From contig DASTQX010000080.1 in the NCBI GenBank assembly GCA_035761505.1, positions 1 to 31,272 of the forward strand: 31,272 bases of DNA, read 5' to 3'. Made by a program: the position numbers and the translations under genes. How positions within the stretch are numbered: the first letter of the stretch is position 1; each line of letters opens with the position of its first letter. Below are positions 6,984 to 15,462 of this stretch, one piece after another. This DNA comes from JAIVJM01 sp035761505. Its GTDB lineage: Bacteria > Acidobacteriota > Blastocatellia > Pyrinomonadales > Pyrinomonadaceae. A model generated the notes under the pieces. It worked only from the letters and a program-made list of their open reading frames with translations, had not been told where the DNA came from and did no database searches.

Positions 6984-8513
6984 TTACGGGCGCAGGCGCG
7001 CGGTGAGATAGAGCGTGCGCTCGTTCCTCGTGACGAGCAGGAGGAGGGGGCGCGAGGCCGCACGCGCGAGCGCGTCCCTCAGTTCCGCCAGAGTGTTAAC
7101 GGGCTGCCGGTTAACTTCCTGAATGATGTCGCCGCGTTGGAGGCCCGCGTCCGCGCCCGGCCCCGTGGAGTCAACATTCGTGACGACGAGGCCGCGGCTG
7201 TCGCGCGGCAAATCCATCCGCGCGGCCAGTTCGGGCGTAATCTGCTCGACTCTCACGCCGAGCTTCCCGCTCTCGGTCGTCGTGTCGCCGCCCCTTTCGC
7301 CTCCCGGCCCGGCGGTCGCGCTCTGCTCGACGGGCAATTCGGCGAGGGTCGCGCGGAGCTGCTGCTCGCGGTTGTCGCGGAGCACGGTGAAGGAGACTTC
7401 GGTTCCGGGCTTCGTGCGCGCCACCATGTTGCGGAACGAGTTCGAGTCGGTGACGGGCACGCCGTTGAAGGACGTAATCACGTCGCCGCGACGGACGCCC
7501 GCGCGTTCGGCGGGGCTGCCCGTCTGGACGTTGCTGACGAGCGCGCCGCGCGCCTGCGGCAGGCTCAGGCTCTCGGCGAGGTCGGCGGTCACGGCCTGAA
7601 TGTTGACGCCGATCATGCCGCGTCGCACCTTGCCGGTCGCGATGAGCTGGCTCATCACGTCGCGCGCCATGTTGGCCGGGATGGCGAAGCCGATGCCGAT
7701 GCTGCCGCCAGAGGGCGAGAGTATCTGCGAGTTGATGCCGACTAGTTCCCCGCTCGTGCTGACGAGCGCGCCGCCGGAGTTGCCCCGGTTGATGGCGGCG
7801 TCGGTCTGGAGGAAGTCTTCAAAACTCCCGTCGCCGATTCCGGTCTGGCGGCCCTTCGCGGAGATGATGCCGGAGGTCACGGTCTGGCCGATGCCGAGCG
7901 GGTTGCCGATGGCGAGCACGATGTCGCCGACCTGCACGCGGTCTGAGTCGCCGAGCCGGAGGACGGGCAACTCCTTCGCCTCGATCTTCAAGACGGCGAG
8001 GTCGCTCGGCTCGTCCGAGCCGACGAGCTTGGCCTTGAAAGTTCGGTTGTCGGTGAACTCGACGGTGATCTGCTCCGCGCCGTCCACGACATGATGGTTC
8101 GTGAGGATGTAGCCGTCGGCACTGACGACGACGCCGGAGCCGACGCCACGCTGCCGCTCGCGCGGCTCCTCCTGCTGCGGCGCGCCGGGGTTCGGGTTGC
8201 GGCGGCGGAAGAACTCACGGAACATCGGGTCGTCCATGAAGGGGAGACGCTGCGAGGCGCTCACCATGCGCTCGGAGCGGATGGTGACGACCGCCGGGGC
8301 GGAGCGGCTGACGACGCCCGCGTAAGAATCCTGCGGCGCGGGTTGCGCGGCGGCAGGAGCGGCGTCGGGCGCGTCCGTGACGGCGAGCGCCGCTCGGCCC
8401 GCGCCGACCGAGGCCGCGAGCGAGACGGCGAAGAGGAGCGAAAGCAGAGACTTCTTCAAGCCTCCGCGCTTGCGGCTTTCGACGTTTGCGAATGAAGTCA
8501 TGCTGTTAATCAT
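6984..8513 (-). CDS. htrA: HtrA/DegP-type periplasmic serine protease
   Basis: A trypsin-like domain is followed by two PDZ domains. I chose ATG 8513 (509 residues) because GAGGTG lies just upstream and the protein then begins with a Lys/Arg-rich stretch and a hydrophobic export segment (about residues 20-41); the longer frame back to 8783 has no export signal. The catalytic triad is His141 (NHHVVDG), Asp171 (DLAVLKI) and Ser246 (RGNSGGAL). A DegP-like loop with acidic and arginine residues lies at 90-110. PDZ1 covers about 299-390 and PDZ2 about 418-505. The family degrades or refolds misfolded envelope proteins. It is divergent from the pilS-like kinase and ends at the terminator at 6882-6920. 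No clear stress promoter was found. Confidence 0.93.
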   Translation of the reverse strand: MINSMTSFANVESRKRGGLKKSLLSLLFAVSLAASVGAGRAALAVTDAPDAAPAAAQPAPQDSYAGVVSRSAPAVVTIRSERMVSASQRLPFMDDPMFREFFRRRNPNPGAPQQEEPRERQRGVGSGVVVSADGYILTNHHVVDGAEQITVEFTDNRTFKAKLVGSDEPSDLAVLKIEAKELPVLRLGDSDRVQVGDIVLAIGNPLGIGQTVTSGIISAKGRQTGIGDGSFEDFLQTDAAINRGNSGGALVSTSGELVGINSQILSPSGGSIGIGFAIPANMARDVMSQLIATGKVRRGMIGVNIQAVTADLAESLSLPQARGALVSNVQTGSPAERAGVRRGDVITSFNGVPVTDSNSFRNMVARTKPGTEVSFTVLRDNREQQLRATLAELPVEQSATAGPGGERGGDTTTESGKLGVRVEQITPELAARMDLPRDSRGLVVTNVDSTGPGADAGLQRGDIIQEVNRQPVNTLAELRDALARAASRPLLLLVTRNERTLYLTARLRP

Positions 8514-8712
8514 CTGCACCTCACCTCTTTGACGAATGGCTGTCATAGTTCGACAAAATCGCCGGGGACACAAGCCCCGAATGTTGCCTAATGGCCCCTG
8601 TCGAATGATCTTTTGATGCCGCAGGGCCGCGACGGGTAGCCTTTCAACTTTGTCAGGCACTTCCGGCCCGCGTCCAATTTGTCGGACGGAATTTGTGTTA
8701 GGCTTAAGGCCG

Positions 8713-10428
8713 ATGGGCGAACGCGAAGGACACGTCAGGGGCGAGGCCGCCGGGCTCGCGCGCGGCTGGGTGTGGTGGCTCATCGCCGGGCGCGTCGTCG
8801 TCGGGGCGCTGCTGCTGGGGGCGGGCGCTCTGTGGACGAGCGCGGTGACGGCGACGAACGGTTCGGGGCCGGGCCGCTTGAGCGGGGCGCTTCCGGTCGC
8901 GCTGACGGTGCTGGCGCTCTCGTTTCTCTACTCGCTGGCGCTGCGCTTCGACGCCCTCCCGACGCGCAAGCACGCGGGCGTGCAGTTCGCGCTCGACGTG
9001 CTCCTCATCACGTGGCTCGTGTGGCTGACGGGCAGCCCCTACTCGCCTTACTCCGCGCTCTACATCGTCGTCATCTCGATTGCGGGGATTTTCCTCGGCG
9101 CGCGCGTCGCCCTGCTGACGGCGGTCGGCTGCGCCGCGTGCTACACGGGCGTGATGGTCGCGCTCTCCGCCGGTTGGCTGCGTCTGAGCGGCGGCGCGGC
9201 GGCGGACATCTCTCTGGCCGAGGCGGCGCAGGCCATCGGCCTCAACGACGTGGCCTTTCTGGTCGTCGGGCTTTTGGCGGCGCAGTTGGCCGGGCGGCAG
9301 ACGCGCTCGGACGTGCAGCTCATCGCGGCGACGCACGCCTTGGAGAAGCTGCGCGCGTTGCACGAGCGCATCATCGAGTCCATCCGTTCGGGCGTGGTGA
9401 CGACCGACCTCGAACGACACATCTACACGATGAACGGCGCGGCGGCGGAGATGACCGGCTACACGGTCGAAGACCTGCGCGGGCAGGACGCCTCGATCCT
9501 CTTCGGCGACTTCAAGGAGCAGATCGAAGACGCTCTGAGCGCGGCGCGCGAAGGTCACGCGGGCGCGCGCTACGAGGCCGACTGTCTGACCTCGGAAGGC
9601 TTCCGCATCCGCCTCGGCTACAGCATCTCGCCGCTCTTCTCGGAGCGCGGCGAGACGACGGGCCTCGTCATCACCTTCCAAGACCTGACCGACATCCGCG
9701 CGATGGAGGAGACCTCGCGGCGGCAGGAGCGGCTCTCGGCGGTCGGTCGCGTGGCCGCGGGCATCGCGCACGAAATCAGAAACCCTCTGGCGGCGATGCG
9801 CGGCTCGATTCAAGTGCTGCGCTCGGAACTCCCGCCGGACTCGGCGCAGGGCGAGCTGATGGAGATCGTCCTCCGAGAGTCCGACCGCCTCAACCGCATC
9901 ATCACCGACTTCCTCACCTACGCCCGCCCGCGTCAAGTCTCGCTCGCCGAGACGGACTTGCGCGAGCCCTTGCGCGAGACCTTCGCGCTCCTGCGCCACA
10001 GCCCGGAGATTCGTGACGGGCAGGTGCTCGAAGACGTTCTGCCGGAAGAGCCCGTGCCCGCGCTCGCCGACGAGCACGCCATCAAGCAGGTCTTCTGGAA
10101 CCTCGCGCGCAACGCCCTCAACGCGATGCCCGACGGCGGCACCCTGCGCGCCGAGATGCAGCAGGTCGGCGACGACCGCGCGCGCATCACCTTCTCCGAC
10201 ACGGGGCGCGGGATGTCGCCCGCGCAGGTCGAGCGACTGTTCGAGCCCTTCTCCTCTTCGACGACTGGCGGGACGGGCCTCGGCCTCTCGATTGTTTATC
10301 AAATCATTCGTGACCACGGTGGTACAATCAACGTCCGCAGCCGCGAGGGCCACGGCACGACCATTACGGTCGAGCTGCCGTGCAAAGCTCAGGAGCCGGG
10401 GCCGAGAGGCCAGAACGGTCAGGGTTAA
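8713..10428 (+). CDS. pilS: PilS-like membrane sensor histidine kinase with PAS domain
   Basis: ATG 8713 is preferred over an upstream in-frame start at 8650 because AAGG precedes it and the extra residues are unremarkable. The 571-residue protein has six hydrophobic helices between residues 19 and 193, a PAS domain (about 215-325), and a kinase core: H-box GIAHEIRNPLAAM with His353, N-box Asn467, G1 box DTGRGM (496-501) and G2 box GTGLGLS (520-526). Six helices plus PAS plus kinase is the layout of PilS, which senses pilin in the membrane and phosphorylates PilR. The partner gene starts 26 bases downstream and two pilin genes follow, which supports that role. The symbol is assigned from layout and context, not from a search. 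Confidence 0.8.
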   Translation: MGEREGHVRGEAAGLARGWVWWLIAGRVVVGALLLGAGALWTSAVTATNGSGPGRLSGALPVALTVLALSFLYSLALRFDALPTRKHAGVQFALDVLLITWLVWLTGSPYSPYSALYIVVISIAGIFLGARVALLTAVGCAACYTGVMVALSAGWLRLSGGAAADISLAEAAQAIGLNDVAFLVVGLLAAQLAGRQTRSDVQLIAATHALEKLRALHERIIESIRSGVVTTDLERHIYTMNGAAAEMTGYTVEDLRGQDASILFGDFKEQIEDALSAAREGHAGARYEADCLTSEGFRIRLGYSISPLFSERGETTGLVITFQDLTDIRAMEETSRRQERLSAVGRVAAGIAHEIRNPLAAMRGSIQVLRSELPPDSAQGELMEIVLRESDRLNRIITDFLTYARPRQVSLAETDLREPLRETFALLRHSPEIRDGQVLEDVLPEEPVPALADEHAIKQVFWNLARNALNAMPDGGTLRAEMQQVGDDRARITFSDTGRGMSPAQVERLFEPFSSSTTGGTGLGLSIVYQIIRDHGGTINVRSREGHGTTITVELPCKAQEPGPRGQNGQG

Positions 10429-10454
10429 CTGCGAAGACTTCCCAAGATTTCGAT

Positions 10455-11876
10455 ATGGCTAACATTTTAATCGTTGACGACGAGCAGGGAATGCGGCAAC
10501 TCCTGTCGCTGGTCTTCGGGCGCGCGGATCATCAGGTGCGTGCCGCCGAGAGCGGCGCGAAGGCTTTGGAGATGCTGCGCCGCGAGCCCGCCGACCTCAT
10601 CATCTCGGACGTGAAGATGCCGGACATGAACGGCATCGAACTGCTGCGCGCGGTGCGGGAGTTCTTGCCCGAAGTGGCGGTCGTGATGATGACGGCCTTC
10701 GCCACCGTGGATACGGCGCGCGAGGCGTTCAAGCTCGGCGCGGACGACTTCATCCAGAAGCCCTTCGACGTGGACGAACTGAAGCTCATCGTCGGGAAGG
10801 CGCTCGAACGGCTCCGGCTCTTGCAGGAGAACCGCGCCTTCAAACGCGCGCAGCGCGAGCGCGGACGCCTCGACCAGATCATCGGTCGCTCAGGAAGGAT
10901 GCAGGCCGTCTATCAGATGATCGAGACGGTCGCGGGCGTCCAGTCCACCGTCCTCATCACGGGCGAGTCGGGCACCGGCAAGGAGATGGTCGCCCGCGCC
11001 GTCCACAACCTTAGCCCGCGCGCCGACAAGCCCTTCATGCCGATCAACTGCGGCGCGTTCACCGAGACGCTTTTAGAGTCCGAACTCTTCGGCTACGTGC
11101 GCGGCGCGTTCACGGGCGCGACCGCGAACCGCAAGGGTCTCTTCGAGGCGGCAGACAAGGGCACGATTTTCCTCGACGAGATCGGCGAGATGTCGCCGAC
11201 GATGCAAGTCAAACTCCTCCGCGTCCTACAGGAGCGCAAAGTCCGACCCGTCGGCGCGCACGAAGAGAGCACCTTCGACACGCGCGTCATCGCCGCCACC
11301 AACCGCGACCTCGCCGCGATGGTCAAGCAGGGCGGCTTCCGCGAAGACCTCTTCTACCGCATCTCGGTCATCCCCATCGAGCTGCCGCCCTTGCGCGAGC
11401 GCCGCGAAGACATCCCCGACCTCGTCGAGCACTTCACGCACAAGTTCTGCGCGCAGACGGGCCGCTCGCTCCAAGTCTCTGAGCGCACGATGGAGCACCT
11501 CGAACGCTACTCCTGGCCGGGCAACGTGCGCGAGTTGGAACACACCATCGAGCGCGCCGTCGCCTTAGAGCGCACCGACACGATTCAGCCCGAAGCGCTC
11601 CCGCAGCAGGTCACCAACTACAACCCCGCGCGCGTCGCGCCTTCGGCCTTCGACCTTCCCGACGAAGGCATCAACCTCGTCGCGCACCTCGAACACTTGG
11701 AGAAGACTTACCTCCTCGAAGCGCTCCGCCGCACCGGCGGCAACCAGACGCGCGCGGCGGAAGTCCTCCACCTCTCGGTGCGCTCGCTTCGACATCTCCT
11801 CGACAAGCACGGCATCCGCAGCCTCACCGCCCAACTCCGCTCCGACGCCGCCGGGCGCGGCGGTTCGGAAGGATGA
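10455..11876 (+). CDS. pilR: PilR-like sigma-54-dependent response regulator
   Basis: I chose ATG 10455 (473 residues) because it begins directly with the receiver core MANILIVDDE; the frame extends 25 codons further upstream into the kinase gene without support. The receiver has phospho-acceptor Asp52 and an FIQKPFD lysine. The AAA+ domain has Walker A GESGTGKE and the GAFTGA loop that touches sigma-54, followed by DEIGEM (Walker B). A Fis-type helix-turn-helix ends the protein (GGNQTRAAEVLHLSVRSLR). It should activate -24/-12 promoters on phosphorylation by the upstream kinase. A near-consensus sigma-54 promoter lies 267 bases downstream, before the first pilin. No strong Shine-Dalgarno is visible before the start. 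Confidence 0.85.
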   Translation: MANILIVDDEQGMRQLLSLVFGRADHQVRAAESGAKALEMLRREPADLIISDVKMPDMNGIELLRAVREFLPEVAVVMMTAFATVDTAREAFKLGADDFIQKPFDVDELKLIVGKALERLRLLQENRAFKRAQRERGRLDQIIGRSGRMQAVYQMIETVAGVQSTVLITGESGTGKEMVARAVHNLSPRADKPFMPINCGAFTETLLESELFGYVRGAFTGATANRKGLFEAADKGTIFLDEIGEMSPTMQVKLLRVLQERKVRPVGAHEESTFDTRVIAATNRDLAAMVKQGGFREDLFYRISVIPIELPPLRERREDIPDLVEHFTHKFCAQTGRSLQVSERTMEHLERYSWPGNVRELEHTIERAVALERTDTIQPEALPQQVTNYNPARVAPSAFDLPDEGINLVAHLEHLEKTYLLEALRRTGGNQTRAAEVLHLSVRSLRHLLDKHGIRSLTAQLRSDAAGRGGSEG

Positions 11877-11877
11877 A

Positions 11878-11927
11878 GAATCCGCCTCCCGGCGGCGCTC
11901 GAAACTGGAAGTGCGGGCGGCGGATTC
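11878..11927 (+). repeat. Inverted repeat just after the pilR stop
   Basis: GAATCCGCC (11878-11886) pairs with GGCGGATTC (11919-11927) across a GC-rich 32-base loop, beginning one base after the stop codon. There is no T tract, so it is a weak terminator candidate. Confidence 0.4.
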
Positions 11928-11967
11928 CTGAAACCGGGGACGGGCATTTCCGGCGAACTCCCTTTAG

Positions 11968-11990
11968 TGACAAGCAGTTGCGCGTTGTCA
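11968..11990 (+). promoter_or_regulatory. Candidate PilR enhancer site (dyad)
   Basis: TGACAA (11968-11973) and TTGTCA (11985-11990) are perfect reverse complements 11 bases apart, about 155 bases upstream of the -24 element. The distance suits an enhancer-binding activator. The half-sites resemble GACA/TGTC PilR half-sites, though in the opposite order to the published Pseudomonas arrangement. Confidence 0.4.
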
Positions 11991-12142
11991 AATTCCGTCA
12001 TTCGGGCCGTGCCGAAATTTGTTAACTCGCCCTCGCGGCCTCGTCCTCTGCGGCCCGCGCACGCGGACTCGCCGGAATTAGTTCCCGGCAAAATTACTGA
12101 TAAAACGGCCTTTGAGCGGCCCTCGCGGGGTGGCGGGGCGTC

Positions 12143-12159
12143 TTGGCACGGCTCTTGTT
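12143..12159 (+). promoter_or_regulatory. Sigma-54 promoter of the pilin genes
   Basis: TTGGCACG-GCTC-TTGTT matches the -24/-12 consensus TGGCACG-N4-TTGC at all but one core position. GG is at 12145-12146 and the -12 dinucleotide is GT at 12157-12158, exactly ten bases apart. The start would be near 12169, about 100 bases before the pilin ATG. Confidence 0.75.
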
Positions 12160-12270
12160 TGGGGTGGCGTTGACCGAATCGCGCGACTGACGACGCGTAA
12201 GCCTGAAACGATGTCCGACAGCGCGAGAAATAATCTTCACTCGAAACATCTCAAGGAGCACCCAGAGACA

Positions 12271-12759
12271 ATGCAAACGAAAAAAGGCCAGTCCGGCTTC
12301 TCGCTCATCGAACTGCTGATCGTCGTCGCGATCATCGGCATCATCGCCGCCATCGCCATCCCCAACCTCCTCGCCGCCCGCCGCGCCTCCAACGAATCCG
12401 CCGCCATCGCCACGATGAAGACGATTCTCAACGCCGAAGAGACCTACCGCTCGACGCTCGGCGAAGGCAACGAGTACGCCGATCAGGCCGACCTCCTCAC
12501 CGAGAAGTTGCTCGACAGCGTCATCGGCACCGCCGGTACGATCAAGTCCGGCTACTCCTACACCGCCGCCGTCGTCGGCGCGAACAACCAGTGGTTCGAC
12601 GCCACGGGCGTCTCGCAGCAGACCTCGACCGGCTCGCGCAGCTTCTTCGTCAACGAAGCGGGCGTCGTTTACGGCAGCGCCTCCGGCACGCTGACGGCTC
12701 CGACCTGCACGGCGACCGACGCGCGCACCGTGGCCGGCGGCGACCCCGTCAAGAACTAG
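12271..12759 (+). CDS. pilA: Type IV pilin (major pilin candidate)
   Basis: The 162-residue protein starts with a 9-residue leader, MQTKKGQSG, cut before Phe by prepilin peptidase. The mature N-terminus is FSLIELLIVVAIIGIIAAIA, with Glu5 and the hydrophobic spine that packs into the pilus fibre. The globular part (about 50-162) is short, typical of compact pilins, and has a single cysteine near the C-terminus, so no disulfide loop. I chose ATG 12271 because leaders are short and AAGGAG lies 12 bases upstream; the frame is open further upstream but that would add 53 residues and span the sigma-54 promoter. It is the first gene after that promoter and upstream of a second pilin. Confidence 0.92.
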   Translation: MQTKKGQSGFSLIELLIVVAIIGIIAAIAIPNLLAARRASNESAAIATMKTILNAEETYRSTLGEGNEYADQADLLTEKLLDSVIGTAGTIKSGYSYTAAVVGANNQWFDATGVSQQTSTGSRSFFVNEAGVVYGSASGTLTAPTCTATDARTVAGGDPVKN

Positions 12760-12793
12760 TCACGCCGCTCTCGGCCCTAACCTGCTTCACCGG

Positions 12794-12827
12794 AGAGGCG
12801 GCATCGCAATGCCGCCTCTTCCCTTTT
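12794..12827 (+). terminator. Terminator/attenuator hairpin between the two pilin genes
   Basis: AGAGGCGGCAT (12794-12804) and ATGCCGCCTCT (12809-12819) pair perfectly around CGCA and are followed by TCCCTTTT. It starts 34 bases after the first pilin stop and 43 bases before the second pilin start, so it would reduce read-through into the second gene. Confidence 0.7.
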
Positions 12828-12861
12828 CACCTTCCTGCCAGAGACAGCGGAGAGCACGGTA

Positions 12862-13314
12862 ATGCGAACACACAGACGCCAGCAAGGCTTCTCGCTCATC
12901 GAACTGCTGATCGTCGTCGCGATCATCGGCATCATCGCCGCCATCGCCATCCCCAACCTCCTCAAGGCGCGCAAGGCGTCGAACGAAGCGTCGGCGATCA
13001 ACAGCATGCGCACCATCTGGAGCGCGCAGGCCGTCTATCGCAAGACCTTCACCGACGACACCGCCTACGCGCCGAACCTGACGACGCTCGGCACGGCCCC
13101 CGGCGCGCGCATCCTCGACGTGGTGCTCGGCGGCTCGAACACCCCGACCAAGAGCGGCTACGACTTCACGATGACCGGCAACGCCAGCAACTTCTCGGCG
13201 AACGCCGACCCGCGCATCGGGTTGGGCGACCGGCACTTCTACGTGGATGATACGGCGGTCATCCGCTTCAACTACACCGCCGCCGCCACGGCCACCGACC
13301 GCGCCATCCAGTAG
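12862..13314 (+). CDS. Second type IV pilin-like protein
   Basis: The 150-residue protein has leader MRTHRRQQG, cleavage before Phe, and a mature N-terminus identical to the first pilin through AIPNLL. The globular domain (about 55-150) is different: it keeps the overall pattern (SGYDFTMTG, RHFYVDDTAVIRF) but shares little sequence with its neighbour. GGAG precedes the ATG by about nine bases. The two genes share 78 identical bases at their 5' ends (12295-12372 and 12886-12963). Behind the inter-pilin hairpin it is probably made in smaller amount, so it may be a minor or alternative pilin. It has no cysteine pair. It is followed by a remnant region rather than an intact gene. Confidence 0.9.
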   Translation: MRTHRRQQGFSLIELLIVVAIIGIIAAIAIPNLLKARKASNEASAINSMRTIWSAQAVYRKTFTDDTAYAPNLTTLGTAPGARILDVVLGGSNTPTKSGYDFTMTGNASNFSANADPRIGLGDRHFYVDDTAVIRFNYTAAATATDRAIQ

Positions 13315-13434
13315 GCCGCACAACATCCCGGCGCGCGCCCCGATGCGGGACTCAACGCGCTGAAGGAACACGACCGAACGGAGAAGCCACGGGCCGAAGA
13401 GTGGATTTACAGAAGAAGCCTCGCGGCGGGACAC

Positions 13435-13587
13435 CTGACGGCGCACGTCCTGACGGTCGCGGCGCTCCCGCCGGTGCCGCACCTCAAAGTCTTTCACCAA
13501 GAGTATCTGATTCAAGACCGCTATCTTTACTTGCCCTCCATCGGGTTCCGCTATCTCGTGACGCTCCGGATGCGCGCGGAGCGATAG
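13435..13587 (+). pseudogene. Remnant of a TMTC-like membrane glycosyltransferase
   Basis: The plus frame ending at the TAG 13585-13587 reads LPPVPHLKVFHQEYLIQ then DRYLYLPSIGF. The second motif is a signature of polytopic TMTC/tetratricopeptide-type O-mannosyltransferases. No suitable start codon, no membrane helices before it and no downstream continuation are present, so about 50 residues of a several-hundred-residue protein remain. The frame is open back to the pilin stop at 13312. Such enzymes can glycosylate surface proteins, so a lost pilin glycosyltransferase is possible. The recognition rests on one motif and its surroundings. Confidence 0.5.
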
Positions 13588-13630
13588 ACGAAGACCATGG
13601 CCCGCCGCCGCGCGCCGGGCATGGAAAAAA

Positions 13631-14497
13631 ATGCTTATGGGTATTAATGTTGAGTTCATGGAACAGGCCCAGACAGTTTCGAGCGCGGGCGCGTCCTCCG
13701 GCGAGACGAAGCACTCGGCGTTGCGGCGCGTCGGAACCATCGCGCGTAACACTTTCCGCGAAGCGGTGCGCGACCGTGTACTTTACAACCTCGTCGTCTT
13801 CGCGCTGCTTCTGACCGCCGCCGCCGTCTTCCTCGGCGAACTGTCGGCGGCGCAGGAAGCGAAGATCATCGTTGACATGGGCTTGAGCGCGACGCTCGTC
13901 TTCGGCGTCTTTATCGCCATCTTCGTCGGCGTCGGGCTCGTCTATAAAGAGATTGAGCGACGGACGGTCTATGCCATCTTCGCCAAGCCGGTCGGGCGCG
14001 GAGAGTTTCTCGTCGGCAAGTACGCGGGGCTCTGTCTGACGCTCGCGGTCAACGTCGCGGTGATGGGCGCGGGCGTCACGCTCGCGCTCCTCTACGTGGG
14101 CGGCGGCTGGTCGCCGCTTGCCCTGAGCATCTGGCCTGCCGTCGGGCTCATCCTCTTTGAGCTGATGATTCTGGTGGCGGTGGCGCTCCTCTTCTCTTCC
14201 TTCTCAACGCCTGCGCTCTCGGCGGTTTGCACCTTCTTCGTCTTCGTCATCGGCCACTTCAGCGCCGACCTGCGGACGTTCGCCGACTCGCTCGGCTCGC
14301 CCTTCGCGGGCGCGGTCTTCGGCGCGCTCTACTATCTCCTGCCGAACCTCTCGAACTTCTCTTATATCACCGCCGCCGCGCACGGGCAGACGCCTTCGGC
14401 GGCGGCCTTCGGCGGGGCGGTCTTGTACGCGCTCATCTACGTCGCCGTGCTGCTCGCCGCCGCCACGCTCATCTTCAAGCGACGGAACTTCAAATGA
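13631..14497 (+). CDS. ABC-2-type transporter permease
   Basis: The 288-residue protein has a cytoplasmic N-terminus with the TIARNTFREAVRDRVLYNL amphipathic segment common in NosY/ABC-2 permeases, then about six hydrophobic helices between residues 50 and 283. A YKEIERRTVYAIFAKPVGR stretch (about 102-122) is the usual coupling region of this family. The start is uncertain: ATG 13631, 13637 or 13658 are in frame; GGAAAAAA precedes the first. Its stop overlaps the next start (ATGA), so it is translationally coupled to the TPR-like gene, and the ATPase follows. The substrate cannot be told from sequence. Confidence 0.85.
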   Translation: MLMGINVEFMEQAQTVSSAGASSGETKHSALRRVGTIARNTFREAVRDRVLYNLVVFALLLTAAAVFLGELSAAQEAKIIVDMGLSATLVFGVFIAIFVGVGLVYKEIERRTVYAIFAKPVGRGEFLVGKYAGLCLTLAVNVAVMGAGVTLALLYVGGGWSPLALSIWPAVGLILFELMILVAVALLFSSFSTPALSAVCTFFVFVIGHFSADLRTFADSLGSPFAGAVFGALYYLLPNLSNFSYITAAAHGQTPSAAAFGGAVLYALIYVAVLLAAATLIFKRRNFK

Positions 14498-15462
14498 ACG
14501 AGGAAGGCGAAAAAGATTCGGGCCGGAGGGACGCGCCCGAAGCGTTCTCTTCGTCGGGCCTCCGGGATAAGCGGGACGCGCTGCTCGTGCTGATGGTCGT
14601 CGCGGGGCTCGGCCTCGTCTTCGCGCTCGCGCGCTCGCTCGAAGGGCGGCGACCGCCTGACGACCCCTTCGCGTCTTACGAGCAGGCTTACGTCACGCCC
14701 GAAGCCGCGCGCCGCATGAGCCTCGGCTTCAACGGGCTGGTGGCGGATTGGTACTGGTTGCGCTCGCTGCAATACGTCGGGCGCAAGAGCGCCGCTTATC
14801 AGGGCGATGTCAGGCTCGACGACTTGAGCCCGCTCGACATGAAGGGGCTCGCGCCGTTGCTCGAACGCGCGGCGACGCTCGACCCGCAGTTCATGTCCGT
14901 CTATGAGTTCGGCTCGATGGTCTTACCGGCGGTTGACGCCGAGGCCGCCATCCGGCTCGTCAAGCAGGGCATCCGCGAGAACCCGCAGGAGTGGCGTCTC
15001 TATTATCGCCTCGGCTTCATCTACTGGCAGCAGCAGCGCTTCCGCGAGGCCGCCGAAACCTTCCGCGCGGGCGCGCGCCTGCCGGAAGCGCCCGGCTGGA
15101 TGGAGGCGATGGCCGCGCAGATGGAGATCGGCGGCGGCAGCCGCGAGACGGCCCGCGCCATCTACCGCCGCATGTACGCCGAATCCGAGGACGAGCAACT
15201 CAAAGGCGTCGCCCTCAAGCGGCTCCTGCAAATCGAATCGCTCGAAGAGCGCGAGCGCATCCGCGCCGTCCTCGAAGGCTTTCAGGCGCGCTTCTCGCGC
15301 TGCTCCTCGAATTGGAGAGAGGTCGCCGCAGCCCTGCGCGCCGCCGGGCTCAAGACCGACCCGACTGGCTCGCCGCTCGACCCGACCGGCATCCCCTACA
15401 CACTCGACTCCGCCGCGTGCGCCGCGGAACTCGACGCGCGCTCGGAAATACCGAAGAGGTGA
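14494..15462 (+). CDS. Membrane-anchored TPR-like protein of the ABC operon
   Basis: I do not recognise a named family. The ATG at 14494 overlaps the permease stop by four bases (ATGA). The 322-residue product has a charged N-terminus, one membrane helix (about 28-47) and an outside or periplasmic helical part. Residues of about 130-235 look like tetratricopeptide-type helix pairs (WRLYYRLGFIYWQQQRFREA). A conserved-looking block RMSLGFNGLVADWYWLRSLQ (about 76-95) precedes them. Two cysteines lie towards the end (about residues 273 and 309). Its place between permease and ATPase suggests it is an accessory of the transporter, perhaps an adaptor for substrate or assembly. The stop codon lies within a long hairpin. 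Confidence 0.75.
   Translation: MNEEGEKDSGRRDAPEAFSSSGLRDKRDALLVLMVVAGLGLVFALARSLEGRRPPDDPFASYEQAYVTPEAARRMSLGFNGLVADWYWLRSLQYVGRKSAAYQGDVRLDDLSPLDMKGLAPLLERAATLDPQFMSVYEFGSMVLPAVDAEAAIRLVKQGIRENPQEWRLYYRLGFIYWQQQRFREAAETFRAGARLPEAPGWMEAMAAQMEIGGGSRETARAIYRRMYAESEDEQLKGVALKRLLQIESLEERERIRAVLEGFQARFSRCSSNWREVAAALRAAGLKTDPTGSPLDPTGIPYTLDSAACAAELDARSEIPKR

Noticed and set aside
8514..8783. N-terminal extension of HtrA to 8783
   Set aside because: It would remove the export signal from the N-terminus and overlap the start of the divergent kinase; ATG 8513 has a ribosome site.
12112..12270. Upstream extension of the first pilin
   Set aside because: It would place the sigma-54 promoter inside the coding region and give a leader far longer than prepilin leaders.
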